Positions 20,614 through 29,540 of a DNA stretch of 64,000 bases are shown piece by piece (the first letter of the stretch is position 1; the number at the start of each line of letters is the position of its first letter). The DNA is from Billgrantia ethanolica (GTDB lineage: Bacteria > Pseudomonadota > Gammaproteobacteria > Pseudomonadales > Halomonadaceae): NCBI RefSeq assembly GCF_021404305.1, contig NZ_JABFTX010000002.1, positions 682,001 to 746,000 on the forward strand, in the 5' to 3' direction. The notes beneath the pieces were generated by a model. It saw only the letters and a program-made list of their open reading frames with translations, made no database searches and had not been told where the DNA came from. The position numbers and the translations under genes are program-made.

Positions 20614-21165
20614 ATGATCGTTGCCACGCTGGGGCCCGAGGGGAACAACCATGTGCTGGTGCTGGGCCGCTACCTCGAGGCTCGCGGCCTGGCCGAGGCC
20701 GAGGCCGAGATGAAGTTCTACGACGATTTCCCGACGGCCTTCGCGGCGCTGGTGGCGGGCGAGGTGGACCGGGTACTGCAGTGCACGGCCCACTTCAGCC
20801 ATGCCGACTGTGTGGGGCGATACATGCACCGTGTCTTTCCGGTGGATGTCTTCGTTGCCGGCAGCCACCCGCTGGTGCTGCTGGCGCAACGCGACATCGC
20901 CACGCCGCGTCAGGTGGCGCGTCAGCCGGCCACCCGTTACTACACCGACCTATCGGGTTTCGCCGAAGAGATCGACGCACCCACCACCGTGGCGGTGGCC
21001 GAGGGGCTGCTCGAAGGACGCTACGAGGCGGGCATCTGCGCCCGCCAGACCCTGGAAGCCCACCCGGACAAGCTGCGCCTGGTCGAGGAGCTGGGCCCGG
21101 CGCTGGACGTCTGGGTGCTGTATGGCACCGAGCCGCTTTCAGACGCTCATCCCCTCGTGGTCTAG
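20614..21165 (+). CDS. Prephenate dehydratase-fold protein, BacA-like
   Basis: 183-residue cytosolic protein (no signal peptide) opening with VATLGPEGNN, the sequence signature of prephenate dehydratase catalytic domains and of the bacilysin enzyme BacA, a prephenate decarboxylase. A second family-like segment is ADCVGRYMHRVFPVDVFVAG, partly quoted. The Thr following GPEG in prephenate dehydratase is Asn here and no ACT domain follows, so it is not a standard PheA. GGAGG precedes the ATG, and the gene is 24 bases after the TRAP permease, implying one operon. Its reaction is unknown; it may process or sense the imported compound. Confidence 0.65.
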   Translation: MIVATLGPEGNNHVLVLGRYLEARGLAEAEAEMKFYDDFPTAFAALVAGEVDRVLQCTAHFSHADCVGRYMHRVFPVDVFVAGSHPLVLLAQRDIATPRQVARQPATRYYTDLSGFAEEIDAPTTVAVAEGLLEGRYEAGICARQTLEAHPDKLRLVEELGPALDVWVLYGTEPLSDAHPLVV

Positions 21166-21277
21166 CCGCCTCGGCTCGTGCATGACAGAATCAGGGCAGG
21201 CTCGATACCTAGACCGTCGCCCATGGGTGGCAAAGACGGCGTGAACCATATAGCGCAATGCGCACGAAGAGGACACC

Positions 21278-23122
21278 ATGCCCGAATATCGCTCCCGTAC
21301 CACCACCGCCGGCCGCAACATGGCCGGTGCCCGCGCCCTGTGGCGCGCCACCGGCATGAAGGACGAGGACTTCCACAAGCCGATCATCGCCGTGGCCAAC
21401 TCCTTTACCCAGTTCGTGCCCGGGCACGTGCACCTCAAGGACATGGGCCAGCTGGTGGCGCGGGAGATCGAGAAGGCCGGTGGAGTGGCCAAGGAGTTCA
21501 ACACCATCGCCGTGGACGACGGCATCGCCATGGGCCACGATGGCATGCTCTATTCGCTGCCGAGCCGTGACATCATCGCCGACAGCGTCGAGTACATGGT
21601 CAACGCCCACTGCGCCGACGCCCTGGTGTGCATCTCCAACTGCGACAAGATCACTCCTGGCATGCTGATGGCCGCCATGCGCCTCAACATTCCGGTGATC
21701 TTCGTCTCCGGCGGCCCCATGGAGGCCGGCAAGACCAAGCTGCTCGACCACGGCCTCGACCTGGTCGACGCCATGGTCATGGCCGCCGACGACTCGGTGG
21801 ACGACGAGACCCTGGCCGAGGTGGAGCGCAGCGCCTGTCCCACCTGCGGCAGCTGCTCCGGCATGTTCACCGCCAACTCGATGAACTGTCTGACCGAGGC
21901 GCTGGGCCTGGCGCTGCCGGGCAACGGCACGGTGTTGGCCACCCATGCCGACCGCCGCCGTCTGTTCGAGACCGCCGGTCACCGCATCGTCGAGCTGGCC
22001 AAGCGCTACTACGAGGGCGACGAGGCGCACCTGCTGCCCCGCGCCATCGGTTCCAAGGCGGCTTTCAAGAACGCCATGACCCTGGACATCGCCATGGGCG
22101 GTTCCACCAACACCATCCTGCACCTGCTAGCTGCTGCCCAAGAAGCAGAGATCGACTTCGGCATGGCCGACATCGACCGGCTGTCGCGTGAGGTGCCGCA
22201 GCTGTGCAAGGTGGCGCCCAACACCCAGAAGTATCACATCGAGGACGTGCACCGCGCCGGCGGCATCATGGCGATCCTCGGCGAGTTGGATCGTGCCGGG
22301 GTGCTCGATACCCGCGTACCCACCGTCTACGGCGACAGCCTCAAGCAGGCGCTGGACGAGTGGGACATCATGCGTAATCCGTCACCCGAGGTGGTGGAGT
22401 TCTTCAAGGCCGGCCCCGGCGGCGTGCCGACCCAGGTGGCCTTCTCCCAGAGCGCGCGTTGGCCGACCCTCGACGGTGACCGTGCCAACGGCTGTATTCG
22501 CGACCTCGAGCATGCCTTCTCCCGGGAGGGCGGTCTTGCGGTGCTCTCTGGCAACATCGCCGTGGACGGCTGCGTGGTGAAGACCGCCGGCGTCGACGAC
22601 TCCATCCTGGTGTTCGAAGGGCCGGCCCACGTGGTCGAGTCCCAGGACCAGGCCGTGGAGCACATCCTGGCCGGCAAGGTGAAGGAAGGCGAGGTCGTCG
22701 TCATTCGCTACGAGGGGCCGAAGGGCGGTCCGGGCATGCAGGAGATGCTCTATCCCACCTCGTATCTCAAGTCGAAGGGGCTGGGCAAGGCCTGTGCGCT
22801 GCTTACCGACGGTCGCTTCTCCGGCGGTACCTCGGGGCTCTCCATCGGTCACGTCTCGCCTGAGGCGGCCGCCGGCGGCGCCATCGGCCTGGTCCGCAGT
22901 GGCGACATCATCCGCATCGACATTCCCAACCGTCGTATCGATGTGCTGCTCTCCGACAGCGAGCTGGCGGCGCGGCGCGAGGCGGAAGAGGCGCGCGGTA
23001 GTCAGGCCTGGAAGCCCAGCATTCAGCGCGTGCGTAAGGTCTCGGCCGCGCTCAAGGCCTATGCGCTGCTGGCCACTTCCGCCGACAAGGGTGCGGTGCG
23101 CGACCTCAGCAAGCTCGACTGA
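21278..23122 (+). CDS. ilvD: Dihydroxy-acid dehydratase
   Basis: 614-residue IlvD, the iron-sulfur dehydratase of valine/isoleucine/leucine synthesis. Cluster-ligand regions [12 protein letters not shown] and [19 protein letters not shown] (shortened) and the [19 protein letters not shown] region are intact, and length equals the E. coli-type enzyme. AGAGGACACC precedes the ATG. The 112-base gap from the BacA-like gene may hold its own promoter. Close relatives also dehydrate sugar acids, but the residues and length favour IlvD proper. Confidence 0.94.
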   Translation: MPEYRSRTTTAGRNMAGARALWRATGMKDEDFHKPIIAVANSFTQFVPGHVHLKDMGQLVAREIEKAGGVAKEFNTIAVDDGIAMGHDGMLYSLPSRDIIADSVEYMVNAHCADALVCISNCDKITPGMLMAAMRLNIPVIFVSGGPMEAGKTKLLDHGLDLVDAMVMAADDSVDDETLAEVERSACPTCGSCSGMFTANSMNCLTEALGLALPGNGTVLATHADRRRLFETAGHRIVELAKRYYEGDEAHLLPRAIGSKAAFKNAMTLDIAMGGSTNTILHLLAAAQEAEIDFGMADIDRLSREVPQLCKVAPNTQKYHIEDVHRAGGIMAILGELDRAGVLDTRVPTVYGDSLKQALDEWDIMRNPSPEVVEFFKAGPGGVPTQVAFSQSARWPTLDGDRANGCIRDLEHAFSREGGLAVLSGNIAVDGCVVKTAGVDDSILVFEGPAHVVESQDQAVEHILAGKVKEGEVVVIRYEGPKGGPGMQEMLYPTSYLKSKGLGKACALLTDGRFSGGTSGLSIGHVSPEAAAGGAIGLVRSGDIIRIDIPNRRIDVLLSDSELAARREAEEARGSQAWKPSIQRVRKVSAALKAYALLATSADKGAVRDLSKLD

Positions 23123-23130
23123 CGTACGCG

Positions 23131-23156
23131 ACGAACCGGGCCCAGGCCCGGTTCGT
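23131..23156 (+). terminator. Hairpin after ilvD
   Basis: A 12-bp perfect stem (23131-23142 with 23145-23156) sits 8 bases past the ilvD stop. The following bases TCGGCTTTGGG give only a weak T-tract, so it may be a partial terminator before the oxidoreductase gene. Confidence 0.55.
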
Positions 23157-23194
23157 CGGCTTTGGGCTCTCCCTCAGCAAGAAGGAACGACGAG

Positions 23195-24283
23195 ATGCGC
23201 AAGCAGACCTTCGGTGTCGGCCTGATCGGCTTCGGCACCGCCGGCCGCTTCTTTCATGCCCCGCTGATCCAGGCCACGCCGGGCCTCGAGCTGATGGCCG
23301 TGGTCAGCAGTGCGCCCGAGCGAGTGCATGCCGTACTCCCTGACGTCGAAGTGCTGCCCAAGGCGGCGGCGTTGCTGAGCCGACCGGACATCGACCTGGT
23401 GGTGATTGCCAGCCCCAACGAGACCCACTTCGCCCTGGGCAAGTCGGCGCTTGCAGCCGGCAAACATGTAGTGATGGACAAGCCGTTCACGGTGTCGCTC
23501 TCCGAGGCGCGACTGCTCAAGGCCGAGGCCGATAAAATCGAGCGGCTGGTCAGCGTGTTTCACAATCGCCGCTGGGACAGTGACTTCCGTACGCTGCAGG
23601 CGCTGGTGAAGGAGGGGGACCTCGGCCGGCCGGTATCGCTGGAGCTGCGCTTCGATCGCTTTCGCCCGCAGGTCGCCGAGCGCTGGCGCGAGCAGCACAA
23701 ACCCGGCAGCGGTATCTGGTACGACCTCGGCTCGCACCTGCTCGATCAGGTTCGCACGCTGTTCGGTATGCCGCGGGCGATACTGCTCGATCTGATGGCA
23801 GCCCGAGACGGCGCCGAGGTGGACGACGACTTTCACGCCCTGCTCGATTACGACGGGCTACGGGTCACCCTGCGCGCGAGTTCGCTGGTGGCGGAGCCGA
23901 CCCCTCAGCTGGCGCTGCATGGCACCCGCGGCAGCTTCGTCAAGTATGGCCGCGACCCGCAGGAGAACTGGCTGCGCGAGGGGCGCACACCGACGCCGGC
24001 GTGGGGCGTGGACCCCCGCCCGGGCCAGCTCACGCTGGTCGACGCAAGCGGCGAGGGGGGCATGGTGCGTCGTGAGCACAGCGGCCTCCCGGGGGATTAT
24101 CTGGCTTACTACACCGGCATCGTCGACGCGCTCGACGGCGGTGCGAGGCCGCCGGTCAGCGTGGAAGAGGGGATCGAGGTCATGACTCTGCTGGAGGCAG
24201 GGCTCGACAGCTACCGTCAGAGTCGCTGGATACGCTTCAAGGAGAACGGCGCCACGCTACCTCACCTGCATCGCCACGGCTGA
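23195..24283 (+). CDS. Gfo/Idh/MocA-family oxidoreductase
   Basis: 362-residue NAD(P)-dependent dehydrogenase of the YdgJ/scyllo-inositol dehydrogenase-like type. The Rossmann motif GLIGFGTAGRFFHAP is at residues 8-22, the conserved MDKPFTVSLSEA (EKP-type) motif near residue 93, and HNRRWDSDF plus SGIWYDLGSHLLDQ in the second domain. AAGGAA lies 7 bases before the ATG. Such enzymes oxidise polyols or sugars; no substrate can be assigned. The gene follows ilvD but is separated by a hairpin. Confidence 0.88.
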   Translation: MRKQTFGVGLIGFGTAGRFFHAPLIQATPGLELMAVVSSAPERVHAVLPDVEVLPKAAALLSRPDIDLVVIASPNETHFALGKSALAAGKHVVMDKPFTVSLSEARLLKAEADKIERLVSVFHNRRWDSDFRTLQALVKEGDLGRPVSLELRFDRFRPQVAERWREQHKPGSGIWYDLGSHLLDQVRTLFGMPRAILLDLMAARDGAEVDDDFHALLDYDGLRVTLRASSLVAEPTPQLALHGTRGSFVKYGRDPQENWLREGRTPTPAWGVDPRPGQLTLVDASGEGGMVRREHSGLPGDYLAYYTGIVDALDGGARPPVSVEEGIEVMTLLEAGLDSYRQSRWIRFKENGATLPHLHRHG

Positions 24284-24329
24284 GTGCGCCGCTGAGCAGC
24301 GCCGCCACCGGCCCATTCGCCAGCAGGCG

Positions 24330-24917
24330 CTACCAGCCCAGGCGCGGCTCGTCATAGCGGCGCTGGCGCAAAGTGTCCCGGGCGATGTACAGCGCGGCGA
24401 TGGCCCTGGCTTCGTGGAAGTCGTCGCGCAGCAGCAGGGCCGGTAGCTCCTCCAGTGCGTGGGTTTCGACCACCAGCGGCTCCGGCTCGTCGCCCGGCAG
24501 GCGTTTGGGGTAGAGCTCGGTCGCCAGCAACACCTGCATGCGGTGACGCATGTAGTTGGGGGCCAGCGACAGTTCCACCAGCGGCTCGATGCGTCGGGCA
24601 CCGAAGCCGCACTCTTCCATCAGTTCGCGATTGGCGGCAGTAATGATGTCCTCGCCCGGGTCGACCAGTCCCTTGGGCAGCGTCAGCACGTAGTCCTCGA
24701 AGCCGGCGGCATACTCGCGAATCAGCAGCACGTGCTCGGGGTCGGGCATGGCGATGATCATCACCGCGCCCTGATCGCTGCCGGTCAGGCGCTCGAAGGT
24801 GCGCTCGGCACCGTTGGCGAAACGCAGCTCCAGCGACTCGATGTGGAACAGGCGGCTGCGTGCCACCGACTGGCGGGAGAGTACCTGGGGCTTGTGCAGG
24901 GGCAGCTTGTCTGACAT
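24330..24917 (-). CDS. nudE: ADP compounds hydrolase NudE (Nudix)
   Basis: 195-residue Nudix hydrolase acting on ADP-ribose, Ap3A and NADH. The Nudix box reads G(x5)E(x7)REL(x)EECGF within GLVDPGEDIITAANRELMEE, partly quoted. GGAGT precedes the ATG. It is divergent from yrfG with 117 bases between, the same nudE/yrfG-hslR-hslO arrangement seen in enterobacteria and pseudomonads, which supports the specific name. Confidence 0.92.
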   Translation of the reverse strand: MSDKLPLHKPQVLSRQSVARSRLFHIESLELRFANGAERTFERLTGSDQGAVMIIAMPDPEHVLLIREYAAGFEDYVLTLPKGLVDPGEDIITAANRELMEECGFGARRIEPLVELSLAPNYMRHRMQVLLATELYPKRLPGDEPEPLVVETHALEELPALLLRDDFHEARAIAALYIARDTLRQRRYDEPRLGW

Positions 24918-25034
24918 GAAGACTCCGTTTCGTGCGGGTGACCGTCGGCATGGCGTCCTGACGGGAATGCGCCGCCATTGTCCTTTGGGTACAATACCAC
25001 GCCTTCCACCGCTCAGATGCTACCGGGAGTCGCC

Positions 25035-25793
25035 ATGATCGACTGGCGCGCAATCGATACCGTTCTGCTGGACATGGACGGCACACTGCTCGACCTTCAC
25101 TTCGACAGCCACTTCTGGCTGGAGCATCTTCCCCGTCGCTACGTCGAGCTGCATCGCCTCGATGAGGCCACGCAGGAGCAGCTGCGCTCGCGGATCATTC
25201 GCGAGAAGGGCACCCTGAACTGGTACAGCCTGGCCTACTGGAGCCGGGAGCTGGGCGTGGACATCGTCGCGCTCAAGCGCGAGATACAGCACCTTATCGG
25301 CCTGCGCGGCGACGCACTGGACTTCCTCAAGTGGCTCAAGCAGGCGCACCCCAGGGTGGTGCTGGCCACCAATGCCGATCGCGAGAGCCTCGAGCTCAAG
25401 CTGCCTCTCACCGGCCTCGAAGAGTACCTGGACGCCATCGTCTCTTCGGCGGATCTCGGCGTGCCCAAGGAGGCCCAGGAGTTCTGGTTCGCGCTACAGG
25501 ACGTCGAGCCCTTCGACCCGGCCCGCACGCTGTTCATCGACGACAACCCCGAGGTGCTCGAGAGCGCCCGTGAGTTCGGCATCCGCCATCTCCTGGGTAT
25601 CAAGCAGCCCGACAGCACGCAGCCGGAAAAGGAACTCAAAGAGTTCATCGCCCTGGACCGCTTCGCCACGATCCTGCCCGAAGCGCTACCCTCCAAAGTA
25701 CATAGCGACAAGGTACGTGGCGACAAGGTACGTGGCGGCAAGGTACGTGGCGACATGGGCAAGCCTGACGAGACAGGAGGCGTCGGTGGATAA
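25035..25793 (+). CDS. yrfG: GMP/IMP nucleotidase YrfG (HAD family)
   Basis: 252-residue HAD phosphatase that dephosphorylates purine mononucleotides. Catalytic aspartates are in LLDMDGTLLDL (about residues 11-21), with motif III Lys and motif IV FIDDNPEVL later. The start at 25035 is preceded by GGGAGT. The conserved domain ends near residue 220 (FATILPEAL). The remaining tail is SKVHSDKVRGDKVRGGKV-like sequence produced by a 15-bp tandem repeat, not found in ordinary family members, and it runs 8 bases into hslR. Nucleotidase activity should not depend on the tail. Confidence 0.9.
   Translation: MIDWRAIDTVLLDMDGTLLDLHFDSHFWLEHLPRRYVELHRLDEATQEQLRSRIIREKGTLNWYSLAYWSRELGVDIVALKREIQHLIGLRGDALDFLKWLKQAHPRVVLATNADRESLELKLPLTGLEEYLDAIVSSADLGVPKEAQEFWFALQDVEPFDPARTLFIDDNPEVLESAREFGIRHLLGIKQPDSTQPEKELKEFIALDRFATILPEALPSKVHSDKVRGDKVRGGKVRGDMGKPDETGGVGG
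25695..25754 (+). repeat. 15-bp tandem repeat, 4 units, inside the yrfG 3' end
   Basis: Units start at 25695 (degenerate), 25710, 25725 and 25740. The last three differ by a single base (AAGGTACGTGGCGAC). Being a multiple of three, they add the peptide KVRGD repeatedly to YrfG without shifting frame. Confidence 0.95.
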
Positions 25794-26172
25794 CGTAAGA
25801 CTCGACAAGTGGCTGTGGGCCGCCCGCTTCTTCAAGACCCGGGCCCTGGCCAAGAAGGCCATCGAGGGTGGCAAGGTGCAATACAATGGCGGCCGCGCCA
25901 AGACCAGCAAGAACGTGGAGGTGGGGGCGCTGATTCGCGTACCCCAGGGCTGGGACGTCTGGGAGGTGGAAGTCCTGGCGCTCTCCGACCAGCGCCGCGG
26001 CGCCCCCGAGGCCCGCGAGCTCTACCGCGAGACCGACGAGAGCGTCGAGCGCCGGGCGCGCGAAGCCGAAGGTCGGCGTCTGACCAATCAGGCCATGCAG
26101 CATCCGCTCAAACGACCCGACAAGAAACAGCGTCGGGACATCCAGCGCTTCCAGCGCCAGCATGACGAATGA
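25786..26172 (+). CDS. hslR: Ribosome-associated heat shock protein Hsp15
   Basis: 128-residue S4-domain RNA-binding protein that recycles free 50S subunits carrying stalled nascent chains. The S4 domain spans about residues 4-65 ([23 protein letters not shown] in part, [14 protein letters not shown]), followed by a basic, charged tail. The GTG at 25786 has AGGAGG 5 bases upstream and lies within the 3' end of yrfG. It overlaps or abuts hslO, the usual order. Confidence 0.93.
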   Translation: MDNVRLDKWLWAARFFKTRALAKKAIEGGKVQYNGGRAKTSKNVEVGALIRVPQGWDVWEVEVLALSDQRRGAPEARELYRETDESVERRAREAEGRRLTNQAMQHPLKRPDKKQRRDIQRFQRQHDE

Positions 26173-26189
26173 CTTTTCCGGAAACGACG

Positions 26190-27065
26190 ATGACCGACCA
26201 GATCCAGCGCTTTCTTTTCGAACGCACCAACGTCCGTGGCGAGATCGTCACGCTGGAGCGGGCCTACGGCGAAGTGCTCGAGCGGCACGGCTATCCGCCT
26301 GCCGTCAACCGCCTGCTGGGGGAGCTGCTGGCGGCAGTGGCGCTGCTCACCGACACCGTCAAGCTCGACGGTATTCTCAGCATCGAGGTGCGCGGGCAGG
26401 GGGCGCTTTCGTTGTTGATGGCGGAGTCCAACCCCGGCGGCGAGCTGCGTGCCATTGCCCGGCTGGCCGAAGACGCCAGCCTGCCGGAGGGGGATGCGGC
26501 CTTCCGCGAGCTGGTGGGTGAAGGTCATATCGTCATCACCCTCGACCCCCGTGAGGGCAATCGCTACCAGGGCATCGTGGCGCTCGACCACGACAGCCTG
26601 GCCGATTGTCTCGAGGCCTATTTCTCGCAGTCCGAGCAACTGCCCACCCAACTGTGGCTGCGCGCCGACGGCCAGCGGGCCGCCGGGCTGCTGCTGCAGC
26701 GCCTGCCGGACGAGTCGCAGAACCAGGATGAGGACGCCTGGGAGCGCACCGTGCAACTGGCCAAGACCCTCAAGACCGACGAACTACTGGGCCTCGAACA
26801 GCACGACCTACTGCACCGGCTCTACCACGAAGAGACGGTGAGGGTGTTCGAGCCCAAGGCGCTGCGTTTCGGCTGCACCTGCTCGCGGGAACGTATCGCG
26901 GAAGCGCTGCTGACCCTGGGAGGCGACGAGTTGCGCAACGTGCTGGCCGAGCAGGGCGAGATCGAGACCCAGTGCCACTTCTGTCATACCCACTATCGCT
27001 TCGGCGAGAGCGAAGTCGAAGCGTTGCTGCGCGATCAGGGCGGCGCTCCCCCCACCTTGCATTGA
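26190..27065 (+). CDS. hslO: Redox-regulated holdase Hsp33
   Basis: 291-residue chaperone activated by oxidation. The C-terminal zinc/redox site has the cysteines [10 protein letters not shown] and [11 protein letters not shown], i.e. CxC and CxxC. I chose ATG 26190 ([10 protein letters not shown]), preceded by GGAAA, which gives the usual length; an ATG at 26169 overlapping the hslR stop would add 7 residues. A strong hairpin follows the stop, so pckA is transcribed separately. Confidence 0.94.
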   Translation: MTDQIQRFLFERTNVRGEIVTLERAYGEVLERHGYPPAVNRLLGELLAAVALLTDTVKLDGILSIEVRGQGALSLLMAESNPGGELRAIARLAEDASLPEGDAAFRELVGEGHIVITLDPREGNRYQGIVALDHDSLADCLEAYFSQSEQLPTQLWLRADGQRAAGLLLQRLPDESQNQDEDAWERTVQLAKTLKTDELLGLEQHDLLHRLYHEETVRVFEPKALRFGCTCSRERIAEALLTLGGDELRNVLAEQGEIETQCHFCHTHYRFGESEVEALLRDQGGAPPTLH

Positions 27066-27379
27066 ACAGGCGCCAGGCAGTCACGAACGAGACGTCGAAC
27101 GGCGTCTCGTTCGTTCGTCGGACAATGCTGCAATGCACAAGTGCGAGCATTGTCAACCTGCGGCGATATGTCTCGATGTAGTAGTAAAACTACAAGAACT
27201 TCGGTCAAAGTTCTCGTTTCCCGATGGCTTCCTTTTTGCCATAATGGCGCCCGCTTAATGGCCGATCGCCTCATTACAAGACGGCATGCATCCGCACAGG
27301 GACGATCGGAAACGCAACGCAACGGCGTATCGACGCCTGGCACACGAGAGAGAACCGGCCGCAAGGCCCAGGAAACGAC
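27066..27379 (+). promoter_or_regulatory. 314-bp pckA upstream region with several inverted repeats
   Basis: No gene is seen. Besides the hslO hairpin it holds a 9-bp inverted repeat (27121-27129 with 27146-27154, GACAATGCT/AGCATTGTC), a 6-bp one (TGTAGT at 27177-27182, ACTACA at 27189-27194) and a CATAAT -10-like box at 27240-27245 within an AT-rich stretch. The rest up to the pckA ribosome site is a leader of about 130 bases. Which dyad binds a regulator is unknown. Confidence 0.45.
27083..27114 (+). terminator. Hairpin after hslO
   Basis: 12-bp perfect stem (27083-27094 with 27103-27114), 8-base loop, 17 bases past the hslO stop. It is followed by TCGTCGG rather than a T-run, so strength is uncertain. 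Confidence 0.6.
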
Positions 27380-28936
27380 ATGACCACATCCCAAGCCGCT
27401 CCTCAAGCACACGTCAATCTCAGCAGCGCCGAGCTCATCGAGCGTGCCGTGGCACGCGGAGAGGGCCACCTGGCCGCAAACGGCGCCTTGGTGGTGAACA
27501 CCGGCCTGCGCACCGGTCGTTCGCCCAAGGATCGCTTCATCGTCGACGAGCCCACTACCAGCGGCGACATCGACTGGGGCAGCGTCAACCGTCCCTTCGA
27601 TGCCGGCAAGTTCGATGCTCTCTGGGCGCGTGTCGAGGACTACCTGAACAGCGCCGACCGCTTCGTTTCCGAACTCCACGTGGGCAGCGACCCGACCCAC
27701 TACCTGCCGGTGCGGGTGACCACCGAGACGGCCTGGCACAACCTCTTCGGTCGCACCATGTTCGTGCGCCCCGAGGGCTACAATCCAGCGGCGAAAGAGG
27801 AGTGGACCATCCTCAATGCGCCCCACTTCGAGTGCGACCCGAATCGTGACGGCACCAACTCCGACGGCACCGTGATCATCAACTTCGCCCAGAAGAAGGT
27901 GCTGATCGCCGGCATGCGCTACGCCGGCGAGATGAAGAAGGCCATGTTCTCGGTACAGAACTTCCTGCTGCCGGCCTCCGACGTGCTGCCCATGCACTGC
28001 TCGGCCAACGTCGGCGAGGACGGCAATACGGCGCTGTTCTTCGGCCTTTCCGGCACCGGCAAGACCACGCTCTCCGCCGACCCGGCGCGTTACCTGATCG
28101 GCGACGACGAGCACGGCTGGGGCCCCGGCACCGTGTTCAACGTCGAGGGCGGCTGCTATGCCAAGTGCATCGACCTCTCCGAGAAGAACGAACCGGTGAT
28201 CTGGAGTGCCATCAAGTTCGGCACCGTGCTCGAGAACGTCGTGCTCGACGACCGTCGCGAGCCCGACTATACCGACGACAGCCTGACCCAGAACTCCCGC
28301 GCCGCCTATCCGCTGGAGCACGTGGACAAGCGCGTGCCGGAGAACCGTGCCGGCGAGCCCAATGCCATCATCTTCCTGACCTGCGACATGTCCGGCGTGC
28401 TGCCGCCGGTGTCGGTGCTCTCTAAAGAGGCGGCGGCCTACCACTTCCTCTCCGGCTACACCGCCAAGGTGGGTTCCACCGAGATGGGCTCTTCCGAAGG
28501 CCTCTCGGCGACCTTCTCCACCTGCTTCGGGGCGCCGTTCTTCCCGCGCCCGGCACGTGTCTACGCCGACCTGCTGATCAAGCGCGTCGAGGCCAAGGAC
28601 GCTCAGGTCTACCTGGTCAATACCGGCTGGACCGGCGGTTCGTACGGTGAAGGCGGTTCGCGCTTCTCCATCCCGACCACTCGCGCCATCATCAGCGCCA
28701 TCCAGTCCGGCGTGCTGCGCGAAGTCGAGACCAAGCGCATCGAGGGTCTCAATCTGGAGGTTCCGGTTGCGGTGCCTGGCGTCGACTCGAGCCTGCTCGA
28801 CCCGCGCGATACCTGGGAAGACCAGGCCGCCTATGACCGCAAGCTGCGCGACCTGGCCGCCAAGTTCGTCGACAATTTCAAGAAGTTCGACGGCGTCAGC
28901 GAAGCCATCGTCAAGGCCGGGCCCAGCCTGACCTGA
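27380..28936 (+). CDS. pckA: Phosphoenolpyruvate carboxykinase (ATP)
   Basis: 518-residue gluconeogenic enzyme converting oxaloacetate and ATP to phosphoenolpyruvate. The kinase-type P-loop GLSGTGKTT is at residues 222-230, with the metal/active-site segments [28 protein letters not shown] and [12 protein letters not shown]. Length fits the ATP-dependent family (about 510-540). AGGAAACGAC precedes the ATG. It has its own long regulatory region and a strong terminator, so it is monocistronic. The gene is consistent with growth on organic and aromatic acids. Confidence 0.95.
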   Translation: MTTSQAAPQAHVNLSSAELIERAVARGEGHLAANGALVVNTGLRTGRSPKDRFIVDEPTTSGDIDWGSVNRPFDAGKFDALWARVEDYLNSADRFVSELHVGSDPTHYLPVRVTTETAWHNLFGRTMFVRPEGYNPAAKEEWTILNAPHFECDPNRDGTNSDGTVIINFAQKKVLIAGMRYAGEMKKAMFSVQNFLLPASDVLPMHCSANVGEDGNTALFFGLSGTGKTTLSADPARYLIGDDEHGWGPGTVFNVEGGCYAKCIDLSEKNEPVIWSAIKFGTVLENVVLDDRREPDYTDDSLTQNSRAAYPLEHVDKRVPENRAGEPNAIIFLTCDMSGVLPPVSVLSKEAAAYHFLSGYTAKVGSTEMGSSEGLSATFSTCFGAPFFPRPARVYADLLIKRVEAKDAQVYLVNTGWTGGSYGEGGSRFSIPTTRAIISAIQSGVLREVETKRIEGLNLEVPVAVPGVDSSLLDPRDTWEDQAAYDRKLRDLAAKFVDNFKKFDGVSEAIVKAGPSLT

Positions 28937-28960
28937 ACCCGCGCTTCCTGCAGCGGTCTG

Positions 28961-28992
28961 AACGGGGAAGAGGCTTGTGCCTCTTCCCCGTT
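28961..28992 (+). terminator. Intrinsic terminator of pckA
   Basis: 14-bp perfect stem (28961-28974 with 28979-28992), TTGT loop, followed by TTCGTTTC. It lies 24 bases after the pckA stop. Confidence 0.85.
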
Positions 28993-29036
28993 TCGTTTCA
29001 TGGGCATGCTGTGGCAGGCGCAGGGGGGCAAATCAG

Positions 29037-29540
29037 ATGAAACGTCGTCACTTTCTTGGAGTTCTGGGCGCCGGCAGTGCCGCCTGGCTGCTGCCTGGAG
29101 TCGGCTGGGGGTTCCCGAGGCTCAGCCTCGAACCGGCGCCGGGCCTCGAGCGAATCGAGCTGTCACGAGACGAATGGCGCGAGCGTCTCACGTCCGAGCA
29201 GTTCGAGATCCTTCGCGATCACGGCACCGAGCCGCCGTTTTCGAGTCCGCTCGACAAGGAGTGGCGCGATGGGGAGTACCGCTGTGCCGGCTGCGATCTG
29301 CCGCTGTTCGAGAGCGCCATGAAGTACGACTCGGGCACCGGCTGGCCGAGCTTCTTCGATCACATCGAGGGGCATCTGCTCAGCCAGCTCGATTTCAGCC
29401 TGATCTGGCCGCGGCGCGAATACCACTGCGCCCGTTGCGGTGGCCATCAGGGCCATGTCTTCAGCGATGGCCCCGAGCCTACCGGCCTGCGCTGGTGCAA
29501 CAACGGCCTGGCGCTGACCTTCGTGCCGGCGGCTACCTGA
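29037..29540 (+). CDS. msrB: Peptide-methionine (R)-S-oxide reductase with Tat-like signal
   Basis: 167-residue MsrB. The catalytic Cys154 is in LRWCNNG; zinc cysteines are C83/C86 and C131/C134 (CAGC, CARC), with GGHQGHVF completing the site. The first 25 residues read MKRRHFLGVLGAG..., a twin-arginine motif (RRHFL) plus hydrophobic stretch, so this copy is probably exported to the periplasm to repair oxidised proteins. The downstream LysR gene converges and overlaps by 8 bases. The start is the ATG directly before the RR motif. The family's usual RxCxNS sequence is varied here. Confidence 0.9.
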   Translation: MKRRHFLGVLGAGSAAWLLPGVGWGFPRLSLEPAPGLERIELSRDEWRERLTSEQFEILRDHGTEPPFSSPLDKEWRDGEYRCAGCDLPLFESAMKYDSGTGWPSFFDHIEGHLLSQLDFSLIWPRREYHCARCGGHQGHVFSDGPEPTGLRWCNNGLALTFVPAAT

